64,000 nucleotides of DNA from Synchiropus splendidus (Eukaryota > Chordata > Actinopteri > Syngnathiformes > Callionymidae). Both the position numbers and the translations under genes were made by a program. Under the pieces are notes generated by a model, which saw nothing but the letters and a program-made list of their open reading frames with translations, did no database searches and was not told the origin of the DNA. Shown piece by piece: positions 11,802 through 23,991 of this stretch (position 1 is its first letter; each line of letters begins with the position of its first letter). The stretch lies in the NCBI RefSeq assembly GCF_027744825.2, contig NC_071347.1, positions 16,162,501-16,226,500 of the forward strand, given 5' to 3'.

Positions 11802-12826
11802 TATTATTTATTTATTTTTTTTTTTTACTTTCCGCATTTTATCTACTGTGGATAAATGCGACTGACTGACACGCTACAGCTGCGTTTAACAGGAACTCCA
11901 AAACTATGTGGCACACAAGAAAATTCCACTTTGGTTCCTCATATCAAAAGTAACAAAATTAATATGTTATCACTTGTGCAGGAGAGGAATGAGTGTAAAA
12001 TGTAGCACGGCAGTGTAGCACATCCCACATCTCATCTTCAGATGAAGACCAAGTGAACAGCAGCTTTGCCGCGCTGCACCTTCTGTCGAGGTGACAGTAT
12101 AGTATACTGTACTGCAGTCACGCAGGAGAAGGGGGAGTTGTCAGTAATACATGTACTGCATCATTTGAGTAAGTTTTACCCCAGAAGAACTTGCTCAAAC
12201 AGTGGAGATACAACAGCAAGAATTTAGCGATGGTGTGATGTCATTAATCGTCATAAAAAAAGAATGTTTTCCATCTGCGAAACTTCTGAACTTGTATTTA
12301 AGAGGAACCTGAAATGAGTGGGAATATTAGAATAACGGACAAATCTCATTTCATTTCACGGCCACCGCTACCTCAATCTTGTTCAAATTAACTTCGTCCA
12401 AGAAGATATATCCAGTTGATCTCCCATGAGGCTTTTGCAAGTACAACTATCTCACAAAGTGGATCAGAACTCCCTTTGAATTTGAACATTCCACCTATTA
12501 AATATTATCCTAGTGAGAGAAAAAAAGGAAAACTTTAATTCCTCATTCACTCCAAACTGGGTGGTTTAATGACACTTGACCAATGTCCCGTTCCCTTTTC
12601 TTGTGGCCGTGACTTTGTGACTCAGCAAAGTATTACAATATGTCTTGCAACACGCTGAATCCAAAACGTTGAATCTGACTCTTTAAACAGAGTTTTATTC
12701 ATTTCCATTTTCCCTCCATTTTCATTCATTTTCTTTTTGTCCTTGACCTTTTTAATTTCAACTTTCAATGTCTTCAAAATTGTATTCAACTGAAACTAGA
12801 CCTTCCCCCAATTATACTATTATAAG
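11800..12826. other. Unassigned noncoding stretch
   Basis: No gene or shared repeat is seen. The segment is broken by stops in all six frames. Confidence 0.3.
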
Positions 12827-12828
12827 TA

Positions 12829-13010
12829 GTGATGGATTGATGAGGTTTCATGAAACAGTGTCCCTCAGCAGATGGTGCTTTTGGTTTAAAAAATAATGTC
12901 AGGTTTCATTGAAGTGGTTGTTGAAATCCAAAGATTTTAGAGCAGAGAGTGCCATCTAGTGGGCACTGAAAATGATGACACTGTTTCACGAAGCCTCATC
13001 AGCTCATCGC
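12829..13010. mobile_element. Palindromic MITE family M, copy 3 (both ends intact)
   Basis: The left end GTGATGGATTGATGAGG is preceded by TA at 12827-12828. The right end CCTCATCAGCTCATCGC is followed by TA at 13011-13012. The arms run inward through TTTCATGAAACAGTGTCC and GACACTGTTTCACGAAG. The interior lies in the opposite orientation to copies 1 and 2: ATCCAAAGATTTTAGAG precedes GCCATCTAGTGGGCAC. A TA target duplication is the simplest reading of the boundaries. Confidence 0.75.
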
Positions 13011-13012
13011 TA

Positions 13013-15180
13013 CTTGCCGTCCCCTTTATATGTGTCACAGCCCCATTTCACAACAAGCAGTTATCGTTCAAAGCATCACCAACCACTCCGTACTCAACTG
13101 GAAAAAGTGAATGGTCAGACGGCAAATAAAGCTACTTCATAAATGTATGCGAAGATCAAAAGTGCAGCTTAGGACAACAATGCCTTGGTGAAGAACCAGG
13201 ACACTGACTGACCACATCCTGAATCACAACACATTCTTCCACCAGCAATTTTCCACTTCACTTTGTGTTCCATCAGTAGCGGTGACAGGCAGGACAGAGC
13301 TCATGTGGACTTGATCTGTCACAGGTGTGAACCACTGAGGCTTTTTTGTTTCATTGGTGCCCACAACACAATTTGTTTTCCCACACCATCAAACCCACTA
13401 GGATTTTTAGAGGACGTTGTGATCCACTGTATATTGTGTTTTCATATGCCTATTTCTGCGCCCCTTCTTCAGGATGGTGATGCTCCTCGGTCAATTGAAG
13501 TATTTTTAAGTAAACATAATCGTGTTATTTGGAGCCTTTCTGGTGTCACATTTATTAATTTCTATATCAAGTAAAAATCTAAAACACAAGCCTTTGAAAC
13601 TGGCGTAAAGAGGACCAAACACGATGTGTCAAATAGACACGGTGAGAGATTTTTTTTTTCCTGTGAGTGCTTCAAATGAGTCATCACAACAGGTACTATT
13701 GTGCTCAATTTCAATATTTACACCCATTAAGCCTTTGAGGGGTGAGATGTGGCGCTGAAAACGCTCTCCAAAGATTTTAGCTATCATTCAGAGCTCGAGT
13801 ACCCCACAGAGAATAATCAAATTACACCCTACAAACCACTCAAATTATCTAATGCATAACAAAATATCGTATTTTTACCATGAGGAGGGATCAAATTTGC
13901 TTTGCCCTGGTGGGACTAATGGGCACCGGCTTCAGGAATTCACTCAGCTGAAGCAGCTGAAATAGCTCAAAGATGTTTTTGTACATCAGATAAACACACA
14001 AGGCCGATACTTTTTAAAGGTGTCGATGAGACCGAGACCACACACACACACTCACACTCTGTTATGTTTTTACGTTTTGGGGGGACATTTCAGTGACATA
14101 ATGCTTTCGCTACCCTCTCACCCTAAACCTGACTATCTAAACTTAACCAGAATTCTGAACCAAACTGAAAGAATAACTATAACTGGACCACACAAGGATA
14201 CATATGCTTAAACACACACATACACGCACACACACACATTGCAACAATGTTGAAATGAATGAATGAAACTCCTTATGTTTATGTTCCAGTTGACCCAGTA
14301 GAAGTTGCCCCAACTAAGAGAAAAATGTTTTTTTAAATGTTTTTTTTTTCTTTCCAGAGACTTAGCAGACACATATTATATATAATATATAATAGAATAT
14401 ATATTATTCCAAAACAGAGCCCTATATTGACTAGCAATTTTTCAAAGCAACATCCTTATTTGGGTTAAGTCAAGCTCAGGAATTCTGCACGGCGAGACAC
14501 AGACCAAATGCCATTCGAGTTTGAGACCAAAATCTTAATCTCGACACCAGTAACACAAGACTACAATCCGATTCCTTCTATTCCCCTTGTTTTATTTCAT
14601 AATACAGGTTTGATTATTACATTCTGAACATACCACATGAACCATACAACTACCTTGCTCCTATATAGAAAAGATAAAATGGGTGACACAATAATTCAAA
14701 TTATGCAGTACAGTTTGTTTATTAAATATGCTACATTTAACACTGCTGCTTAACTCATGCATAAGCTTAACCAATGCATGTTGGTCGCTATTGGACCTCA
14801 TATCAACCAACACTATAGAGATGGCCCGCAACAGCTTATAAATATTTGGGATATTTATTTATTTATAAATGTATTCACTGCTTCCTGCTGTAAAGAGATT
14901 GATTTCATTATGGAGGTTGTACTGTGTTAGTAACAGCTTCATATTTCTGGCAGACGGCCCACTCTGTATGACTAAATGGTTCTTCTCCGCTGTCGCCTGA
15001 ACAGCGTCCAATATGCAGTTTGAATCCACATGCAGTAGTGTGAGGCAACAGAGAAATTGTGTATATCATCTACTACCTCTTAAATTCATGTATTTTCTGT
15101 GTGTATTTGTTGTATGCAGTATCTTCTGACCCAAAGATCTGTGCATGTCTGTGTGTCCTCCAGCGCATGAACTGCATTTC
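13013..15180. other. Unassigned noncoding stretch
   Basis: It contains short CA-rich tracts near 14040 and 14215 and an AT palindrome-like tract near 14375-14405. A 103-codon plus-strand frame at 13263-13574 has no recognisable domain. No shared repeats are seen. Confidence 0.3.
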
Positions 15181-15279
15181 AAATGCTGGATGTAAATGAA
15201 AAAGACATACGAAGGACAACATGGGAGATTTTTATTTTTTTTTATTATTTATGGATTTCTGCCTCTCCCTATGTGACAT

Positions 15280-15560
15280 TTCAGGGATTGACGCAAAAAG
15301 CGCCAAAACACAGTAATTGGAGGAAAGACCTTCGCAGTAAAGCTGAAGGAACCGTGAACGATCACGCGAATGCCTCGATTATCATTGGAAATTCATGCAG
15401 CTTGGCATGCCAGTCCCACGGACGTGAGATTGAGAAGGCACCAGAGACACTTTTCAACATGAATACCTCGTAATTACGAGGGGAATACATAATGTCGGAC
15501 GTGCCCGCTCCATCTTGTGATCTTCTCAAGCCGCTCTTTCATCTGTCAATTCTAATGAAC
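15280..15560. promoter_or_regulatory. Candidate regulatory block with a perfect 16-bp TAATTA palindrome
   Basis: CCTCGTAATTACGAGG at 15466-15481 is a perfect palindrome centred on TAATTA, the core bound by paired or dimerising homeodomains. The surrounding 200-300 bp is repeat-free and includes ATTATCATTGGAAATTCATG near 15378. The palindrome is visible; its function is inferred. Confidence 0.25.
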
Positions 15561-18500
15561 AGATGTTGCTCAGCTGTTGGAGTCAACATGATGGAATGAG
15601 CGGCTGGCAGGCACATCCTGCCGCTGAGAGAGAGCGGGAGAGGTCATCTGGTCAGCGAGCATCAAATAGCTGGGCTTGCATCTTCTGTTCTCACCTTTTC
15701 TTTTCCTCATTACCGCCCCCGTATTGGACATTCAGAAGGCCTTCCACCCCGAGCACTCTACCACCCACTGTCCTGTCCATCTCAGCCATTCTGTTCCACT
15801 GATCACTTACCTGCTATGCTCTTTTGTCCACAAGTGGGTTAGTCAGCCAGTGAAAAGGTCAAAATATTTATAATAAGGTCACTGAGACCTCGAAGAGGCA
15901 AGGAAGGGGGAGGAGAAAACCTACAAAATGAGCGAGATGGGTCTGATAAAGGTCAAATGAAAAGTCACTCAATATTTTAAGGAGTACTATTAAAATTCAG
16001 TGGTTTAATTTTTGACTCCAAATAAATTCCTGCTGCAAAAATGAGACCCTAGTTTAGAAGTAAGCCTGCTCCCCTTCTCCGGCGCCTCAGGGGGTAGTAA
16101 CAGCAGGTGCTCTCCGCTTTTCAAATTTCTCCTCTGATGGAGTTCTAAATTGACTGGGAGGAGATTGATATCAGCACGTTGCTGTGACCCGAAGTTCAAG
16201 CTGCTCCACAGCGGTGCCTTCCCTCTTTGCCTGTCAACATGTCACTCATCAACTTTTGTCGCCACCAATTTAACAAGCCAGTTTTATTCTAATAAAACAC
16301 TTCAAGAACAGCAAGGGCACGATACATGAACAGCCGATACAGAGGTTTTCACGATATCCTCCATCTATGTGGGTCAGTTGGCTCCCACTGGGCCTACTGG
16401 TTGGTACCCTGTACCCTGGCACACCACTGTCAGTCAATGGTGTTTTGTCAAAGTTGGGTTTTCCTCTTTGTCCAAAAGTTTATTTAAAAACTGAGAATGT
16501 TTAGCAGCTCACTTATTGTTTCTCCCTGTTCAAATGTGGCGTATTGTTATCAGCCGTCGATGTGATAACTACGACATAACATTACTACTATATGTCAAAC
16601 CTCCTTCACGTTTAAACTTCAAAAATGTACGTAATTGCTTTTATCTTCTCTTGAAGTCTCACAAGCAAGCAGTTTCTCCACAGTCATGTGACTCTGACTT
16701 GTGTTGGCGTAACATATGGTGCAGTAGAAGGGCACTGGCCCATGGAGAGGGTAGGTCTCACAGTCTGCGGTGCCAACTGGGAGGTGCAGAAGGAGCCTAG
16801 TGGCCCATATAAATGGGTGATTTTGTCATATGAAAATAATCATCAATTCAACGAACGTGATCCAGTGTTTGCAGACATAGACAGAAAACACTGACATCCC
16901 TGACTGAGCAATCACGAAAAATATGACAGTGCCAGGGGGCGCCAGTCGTTTACTGTGATGGAGGACACCCTGAGGTACTGAGACTTACTGAGGTCTGATA
17001 AACACTGTCACATAAATTCCAATGAATAATGTTGGGTGGAGAGGGTCATCTTAAAGATTAGCTTTACAAAGCACACTGACTTTGCTTCTACACAATGTAT
17101 GTGAATGCACCATAGAATGTACTAGCAGAAGAGAACAGTATGAAGGTTGGGGACGACAGGCACAAGAGGTTGGTCCATAGTTCACAGAGTACTATTTTCA
17201 TCCTGCATTCAAACCCATCGTCACTTTCGCATCCCTTGTTGACTCCGAGGTCAGGATTCTGCGTTGAATGTTGATGCGTCAGTGTTTCAATGGAGTAAAC
17301 TTTTCTTTTCCCGTGTGACGTTCCAATGGGATAAAAACGTCAGTGGGAGGAGGCCACTTGGTATTTATAGCACCCTATGTGACTCTCCCTCTTACTGGAG
17401 TCACTGTGGCTGAAACCCTTGGTTGTTTGAGGCAACGTCGCCCTCTCTTTATGTGATGTACTTGCCCACAGCATTTGGATATGTCAGGGAAGGCAGAGCA
17501 TGTGCTTTGTTTCAAGGCATAATGGCTATGTAACTGAAGGCTGAATCAGACATCAAACAACGGACTCAAGAGTCACTTGAAGATAGCCGGCATTTGACTC
17601 CTTGGGAGTGAGAACGAGACCCTGGACAGGCTACTAGTTGAGGGGCATCTACTGAAAGAAAACTACTCACATAAACTATGGGAAGACAGGAACAAACATC
17701 TGTGTGACTTGGGGCTCGGGGAGTAACATTCCTGGAAGTGCCACAAACTGAATTAAAGTTAAAGAGTCCTTTAAATGACACAATAGAAACAGTTATACTG
17801 CTTAAGTCACTGCTATCTAGTAGTGATGGTTGGATTATTTCAATAGATTGGACTTAATATTGTATTGATGATTTCTCACTTATCAGCTTAAGATCTGCGT
17901 CATAAATATTCAAAACAAAACCTCAAGGATTAAGGAAGAAAAAAAAACAGGCCACAAAAGGAGGCTTTCACCTTTTCATCCACCATCTAATCCATCCCAG
18001 AGATGAAGTTCAAACATTGTGGGGGTGTCGAGAGGTACGAGGTTGTCCCTTATTCCCAATTCAATATGAAATGCAATTGCTTTGTCTCACATTGTAGTCC
18101 TGATCTGCCACACTCAACCAACTCATCCCATCGCGTTTGGAAGAAAAGAGCTCCCCTGGCATGGAGCGATGAAGATACCGTATAACTAAGTTACAAAGGT
18201 GTTTAAAAATGTTGCCTCAAGAGTCGTGGATGTCTTTGGAAAAATCGTTTGAAACAGCAGTAGTAAAACAGACGATGGTTCCTTTCTAATCTGTGTTACA
18301 CTAGTTTCTGATTTCTCCAGTGTATCAGAGGCGACAACCGTGGTAATAAAATATAAATCGTGTGGAACAATTTGCATTCCAAAAAGTGTAAATCTTCAAA
18401 AGTCTTGTGTAAGCAGAATAGAGAGTGATTCAACATCGCAATAATTAGGGCAGCTTCGACAGGCAACAAAAAAGTTACATTTCCTTTGTGTCTATGAAGC

Positions 18501-18923
18501 ACTGCCATTTATGGCGTCTGGGTGAGTTTGGTTGTGGTGTAACTTAGAAAAAGGGTGATCACAGCCGTGCACAAATGAGACGGCAGAGGATGGATGAAAA
18601 GTAGTCTTTTGTTTGACTTGAACCTTCTTTTCTTTTATGCATCAAGCGCTTTAGAACTATGAGAGCTTTTTCTAGGGAAGTCACTTTTCAAACTGTATTA
18701 TTTCAATCTCAGCTGGAGATAACAACGCGTTTCTGTTTTCTTATTCCATCTCTCTTTGTCCACTCATGACATTGACTTTTGAATGGATGTGGGGAAATTT
18801 TCATTCTGGCATGTACACACAGATTTTAAGGGACTGCTGCTCAAGCACAATAAAGGGCTCCTGCTGTGAAAACATAGTTGTCATTATTAAATTCCTGAAA
18901 ACAGGCTTTTGTAGGAGTGAATG
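15561..18923. other. Unassigned noncoding stretch
   Basis: No shared repeat or gene is seen. The part at 16000-16260 is repeat-free with balanced composition and could be conserved. GGGGGCGCCAG near 16936 resembles fragments of old transposons. The remaining frames are short and broken. Confidence 0.3.
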
Positions 18924-19477
18924 TGCAGGTGCGCTGTTCCTCTATGTGTGTGGCCGCTGCATGTGGGAGGGGTTGCCGAGTGAGTGACGTCTCTCCAGAA
19001 GGGAAGAGGTGCCCGGTGCGCGTCCAGCTCTGAATGTGCGCTTCTGTGCAGTTTGGCTGTGACAAAGTCATAAACCAAGTCACGCTCTGTCCCAGACTCG
19101 CCTCATCCCTGTCCCAGCTCCAGCCCACAACAGGACATCAAACCCTGGAGTGTGGAGAGCGAGCACCTCCCCTGTGACACTCTACCACGGTCCAGTGCGG
19201 AGACAGGAAAGGTTTTACACCTCAATATGAAGAAGAAACAGTCAGTAAATGTAGCTAACGGGACACGTCTGCATACAGAGGCTGCGTTATACACAATAAC
19301 AAAGTGCGTTGTGGGTCAGCTGATCGGTCCACGCATGTTATTTTTTTCCGGCTTTTTTCGGGGGCGTTCGAGTTCTGGATTTATGTTTGAAATCCGAAGC
19401 AAAAAAATCTCGAAAATCTTTGTTCGAACTCCGATTTCTTCGAAGTCCGGGACGTCGAAAACCGCGGTACCACTGTA
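18924..19477 (+). mobile_element. Tc1/mariner-pogo-like DNA element, copy A2
   Basis: It is nearly identical to copy A1 from TGCAGGTGCGCTG onward and ends GGTACCACTG plus TA at 19476-19477. Near the right end it keeps GTTCGAG, TTGTTCGAACTCCG and TTCGAAGTCC, spaced subterminal motifs that read as TTCGAAC on the other strand. A plus-strand frame from 19152 and a related one in copy A3 share residues such as SEHLPCDTLPRSSAETGKV. This reflects shared ancestry and is not proof of coding. A2 lacks about 20 bp present in A1 near 19150. No transposase is visible. Confidence 0.7.
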
Positions 19478-19821
19478 CAGTATAGGACAATCCACACAAA
19501 ACATATCAATGTTCTGTCTGAAGGGGATCCCACAAACACTGCGTTCACCTGACGCTCCAGGTGTGAACAGCCGTCGGACCGCCACTCTGCTCAGTATGAG
19601 GAGGAGAGGGAGGAGCCACCGCGCAGCCTGGTAAGCGCCATGGTGTAGGAACGATTGAATTACATTCGGGCAGAATTGATGAGGTAGCAATCTTATTTTT
19701 ATGTTTAAGAATGAAGGATAGAACACTGGGACACTTTTCTGATCCAGGAAAAAAGGGACTCTGCCCAAGCACCACAAATACCGATCAAGAAGCAAGTCCT
19801 CCACACCAGAAATCTTGCATA

Positions 19822-20425
19822 TTTCAGAATCAGAATCAGAAAACTTTATTAATCCCAAGGGAAATTATGTGCGTAACATGCTCTGTACACAACATATCAC
19901 AATAAAATAGAAATAATATTAGAAAGTGCAAAAAGCAATACAAAAGAGCTTTGAAACAATGTGCAAGAAAAAGCATATTCAAGGACAGAGTGAACAGAAA
20001 AGATGTGCCAAAGAATCCTTCACTGTAGTTTTTCCAGGGATGAATTGTACGTTTTTATTGCCACAGAAAGAAAGGACCTCCTGTGGTGCTCAGTCTTTGA
20101 GTTCGGTAATCTCAGTCTGTTGGTCCATGTGCTACTGTATTGGACCAGATGCTCATGGAAGAGGTGGGTGATGTTGTCCAGGATGCTCCTTATTTCTCTC
20201 CATAACCGTCTCCAAGGAGTCCGGTTTCACCCTCACCACATCACCAGCTTTGCGGATGAGTCTGTTGATGTCCGCCACCGTTAATCTGCAGCCCCAGCAA
20301 ACGACAGCGAACAGAATTGCACTGGACACCACCAACTCATAAAGCATCCACAGCATTGTCTAGCAGACGTTGAAGGACCTGAGCCTCCTCAAGAAGTAGA
20401 GACGACTTAGACGACTCAGTGTTCC
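19822..20425 (-). pseudogene. 3' end of a non-LTR retrotransposon (L2/CR1-group-like), reverse-transcriptase C-terminus and tail
   Basis: Read on the minus strand, 20356-20153 encodes LVVSSAILFAVVCWGC followed by INRLIRKAGDVV. These are familiar C-terminal residues of the polyprotein of teleost LINEs. After frame breaks, RRSFLSVAIKTYN is visible near 20090-20040, the usual end of that protein. The 3' UTR follows, and the element ends in a GGGATTAATAAAG-type block with a (CTGATT)n tail, seen on the plus strand as CAGAATCAGAATCAG at 19825-19839. The copy is 5'-truncated near 20425, frameshifted and inactive. The exact clade is inferred. Confidence 0.75.
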
Positions 20426-22868
20426 GAGGCCAGTCCAACATCCAATCCAAAATTTGTTCCTATTTGAACTGAAACTGATGAAATGCAGCAGTTACGGTGA
20501 CGGTTGACTTGCCATGACAACTTGTGACGGGAAATGCCCAAGGTCAAAGAAGAAGGTAACAGTGTATCGTGTGGTGATTCTTTGGTTCAAATGCCAACAC
20601 TATAAGCGCCCAAGTGAAAGGGTGGTTTCCTCACCACACTCTGCCTAAGTTACAGCTGTGCTGTGGAAGGTCACTCCCATGATAAGGTTTCACACCAGCT
20701 AATTTAGGATGACAGTCCATGTCATTGAGAATGTTTTTTTCTACCGTCAGAGCTGCCCATGCAAATGACAGGGAGACCTTAAGGGATATCATTTCATATT
20801 AAAATATGTAAGAGTCTAATTACAGATAAATGTCACATTAGCTGTGTGAGATGCGGGGGTCTGGTGTGAATAGGTGGTCAGTAAAATTAAAAAAAAAAAA
20901 AAAGGTGGGTCAAATGCACCGGCTGGGCATTTGACTTTAATAACAATGTCCAGTTTCATTAGCGCAGCGCTAGTTCGAAAGCAAAATGTGAGACCGTGAA
21001 AACTGAATGAGTGAAAAAAATGTGACTTACCGTTACTGTTCTGGGAGAAATGTCATGTCAGCCTGAACCAGGAGAGGTGTGCGAGGAAACTGTGCTCCGT
21101 CTGCATTGACACTAATAGATCCAGAGATTTAGAGCGCTGGAAAATAAATGATATTCACCTGATGACGCACTCAGTTAGGTTAGCTACATAAATAGAACAG
21201 AAAGTGCATGTTTAAAGACAACAAATTCACAAAAAAAAAAAAAAACAAAAACCTAGTGAAGCACTGTGACATTACACCATCGGGGTAGGCAGTTCCAGTC
21301 TTTCTTGTTACTAACTCTTGTGACTGTCAGGACAGATGTAAAATAACCTTAAATGGTACTTGAATTTTGGAACTTAAATATTATATTATAGGGAATGTGT
21401 AATTACACCATGACTTTATATGCATAGTTATTATTTGATGAAATATCATTGCATTTTATCTGAAGATTCTCAGTGCAAATACTGGAATGTCTTTTTGAGT
21501 GGTGAAGACCTCGGGCTGTGGGTAAAACATTTAAATATGATTTATTAAAATCACTTTATTAGAACGTATGTTGTTCAATATCATTCACTCATGTATTTTG
21601 AGTGACAAAAAATGCAGTATATGAAATGAGCATTACTCTTTAAAAGAATCTATCTTGAATGGAAAAACAAATCAAGAAGAATATAAACTACTAATAGAAA
21701 ATATTTTTGAGTTTGTGTTGAGTAAAATTCAAATCATAGTAGTACTTCTACTCTGTCCACCTGAGGGCCACATGAATACATGAAGTGCTGCACTTTACCC
21801 ACCTCAGATATTTTACAAATCCATAAAACAGAACAAATCAATAAAACAACGACAATAATTCAAGAATTACAGTATATTAGTTCCTCACAAAGAAACAAAC
21901 AAAAAAAAGATTCTTGGAGCGCGATCAAACTCCAGATGAGGGGGTGAAAGTATATGACTACTACCAGACTATAATACTACCAGACTATAGGTGTTTTATT
22001 TAAATTTTTATTTTCACTCCCAAAATACAAAAAAAACGCGTTCAGAAGTGTGTTTTTAAATCCAAAGTAGAACAATGAGAAAACAAAATACACAAAAAAT
22101 GGATGGAAAAATTCACCTTGACTGAAGACCTGGCTCCAAAGTCAGCAACACGCCTTATATGCAAAAACCCAAATAAAGAACCAGGGCCTTTCACAACAAC
22201 GTCCCATTCACTTGCTACCAACTGCAAGTTCATTTGAGACGAATGCCAAACCAGACAAGGCAGATTGTCTCATGAATTACATCTCTATTTGAAATGTATG
22301 ACTAATAGGATTCGATATTAGCAGCAACTTGGACTTGGTGTTTGTACTCAAGCAGCAAAGGAGAACAAATTGAGTTATTTAAACGTCACATGCCTCAATA
22401 GAGCCTCAATAAACACGCTGCCTGACTCGTTCCTCAAAAATCTGACAAAATCCTTCAAGACACGACCAGGACTTCACTCTCTCACCGATAATCTGCAGTT
22501 GCTGGATGAAATCATTGTGAAGTCAACGTCTTTTCTTGCCAGCCGAATGACTGAAGACAGTTTAAGTTAAGCTGAACTTTGACCATCGATCTCGGACACT
22601 GTTAAATTCCAATCACGAGCTACAATGAAGTGTGCATTAAGCCGTAAATCTTTGTGATAAGGTTAAATGAAATAGCATTTTAATGTAAAAGCACCACACA
22701 CAACTGTGCCAAGAGCTTTAAGTTCATTTGCTTAGCTACTCCATGAGATACAGTACAAGAACTTCCTCACTGAGCTCATTCACTAGTTAGTGAGACAAAT
22801 AACCCCTTTAATTCGCGAGATGAGCGTCCACTTATTTTCCTCTTTTTTTTAAAGATTGAAACAAATCA
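20426..22868. other. Unassigned noncoding stretch
   Basis: A-rich runs lie at 20887-20903 and 21231-21245. The 13-bp unit CTACCAGACTATA occurs twice at 21961-21989. A 66-codon plus-strand frame at 22370-22570 is polar and protein-like but unrecognised. No shared repeats are seen. Confidence 0.3.
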
Positions 22869-23044
22869 TAAAGAATGGTCTTCTTTTTTGGTCTGTCTTC
22901 AATATATGCAGTTATTTATACACATTTTAGATCATATTTGCAACATTATTTTTGTGTTGCATCCCTCCTGCCGCTGTCGAAAGTTCCGTCATCCATCATG
23001 GATTACATTCAAGGTTTGTTGTGTGTTTTTTTTTCTTTTCGCAG

Positions 23045-23260
23045 CGATTCTTCTGTTGTCTCTTTGTACTCCAGACGCCGCGGTGCCATCTCTACAGCTG
23101 CATGGATTATTCACCTGCCTGCTCACCCTGCGCCGCCGCACCAGCGCCTCTCCTTCTTTGCCAGCCCCTTGAACATATTTCACGTCTTCTGCCTGGGCTG
23201 TTCTTGTTACGCTGCCAGTGCGACTTGCACAGTCAGCATTATTTGCCCGAACCCATTCAG
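23045..23260 (+). other. Exon-like segment: acceptor, open frame and donor
   Basis: The segment is preceded by a run of T/C ending TTTTCGCAG and followed by CAGGTAG, so both splice consensus sites are present. It is 216 bp, exactly 72 codons, and clearly more GC-rich than its surroundings. Two of the three forward frames are open throughout. The frame in register with the start gives a Cys- and Leu-rich peptide with no domain I recognise (for example MDYSPACSPCAAAP). It could be an alternative or 5' exon, a noncoding RNA exon, a fragment of an old GC-rich element, or chance. Confidence 0.25.
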
Positions 23261-23261
23261 G

Positions 23262-23990
23262 TAGTTTTCCCAGGGAGGCTTTGAACCAGCCGAGAGCAGA
23301 CCTTAATCTTAATTTGTTAATTGTGGCTTTAATAATGGCTTTTGAAACACATTCTAAAAGGCGTATGACTTACAACGGGAGTCTCTGCACTTCAGCAAAT
23401 TCAAATTGGCTGTAACAATCTTGATGTAATGAACAAGCCTGTAGAAATGAATGGAAGAATGAACACACGACGGCAGATGGTTGTTAAAGATTTCAAGGGG
23501 CGTTGAATGATGATTCTTCTTTGAAATGTTACACACAACAGAACGCATTGATATTCATGGACAACCACTGGATAGGAAACTAATCCAGTATAGTAGAAGT
23601 CGCAGAAACTCTTCTTCTTGTCAACTGAATTATATCCGCCACATGAGGTCACAAAGCCGTGAACCATGAACTAAGGAAACAAATAAGGGTGAACCAATTT
23701 GTCTTCAACAACTTGTACCTCCGTGAAATGATTAGTACACCGGGGGGTAACAGCACCAAGGGAAAATGCGGAATTCTCAGAGTTACTCTATAGGGATCAA
23801 GTTGATGAGTCATGAAGATGTGGTCAAGAGTCCTTCATTGGAGACTCAGAGGAGAAGCTAGAAGCAGTGAGCTGCAGTGTCTTTCTGTACGGCCTTCAGT
23901 CTATCCACCCACCAGGATCTAACCCGGACTCACTTCAGACAGGAGTCAGTCATTAATATGTCTTGATGGTGATATTTTTAGTTCAAAAGT
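23262..23990. other. Unassigned noncoding stretch
   Basis: Short overlapping frames only and no shared repeats. It separates the exon-like segment from the family B copy. Confidence 0.3.
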
Positions 23991-23991
23991 T

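Noticed and set aside
19316..19858. 180-codon minus-strand open frame
   Set aside because: It runs across the right end of family A copy A2 into unrelated DNA. The part inside the repeat is simply the reverse strand of the TTCGAAC region, so it does not look like one gene.
23261..23284. Extension of the exon-like segment past the donor
   Set aside because: The frame could continue for 7 more codons, but nothing supports coding beyond the GTAG donor.
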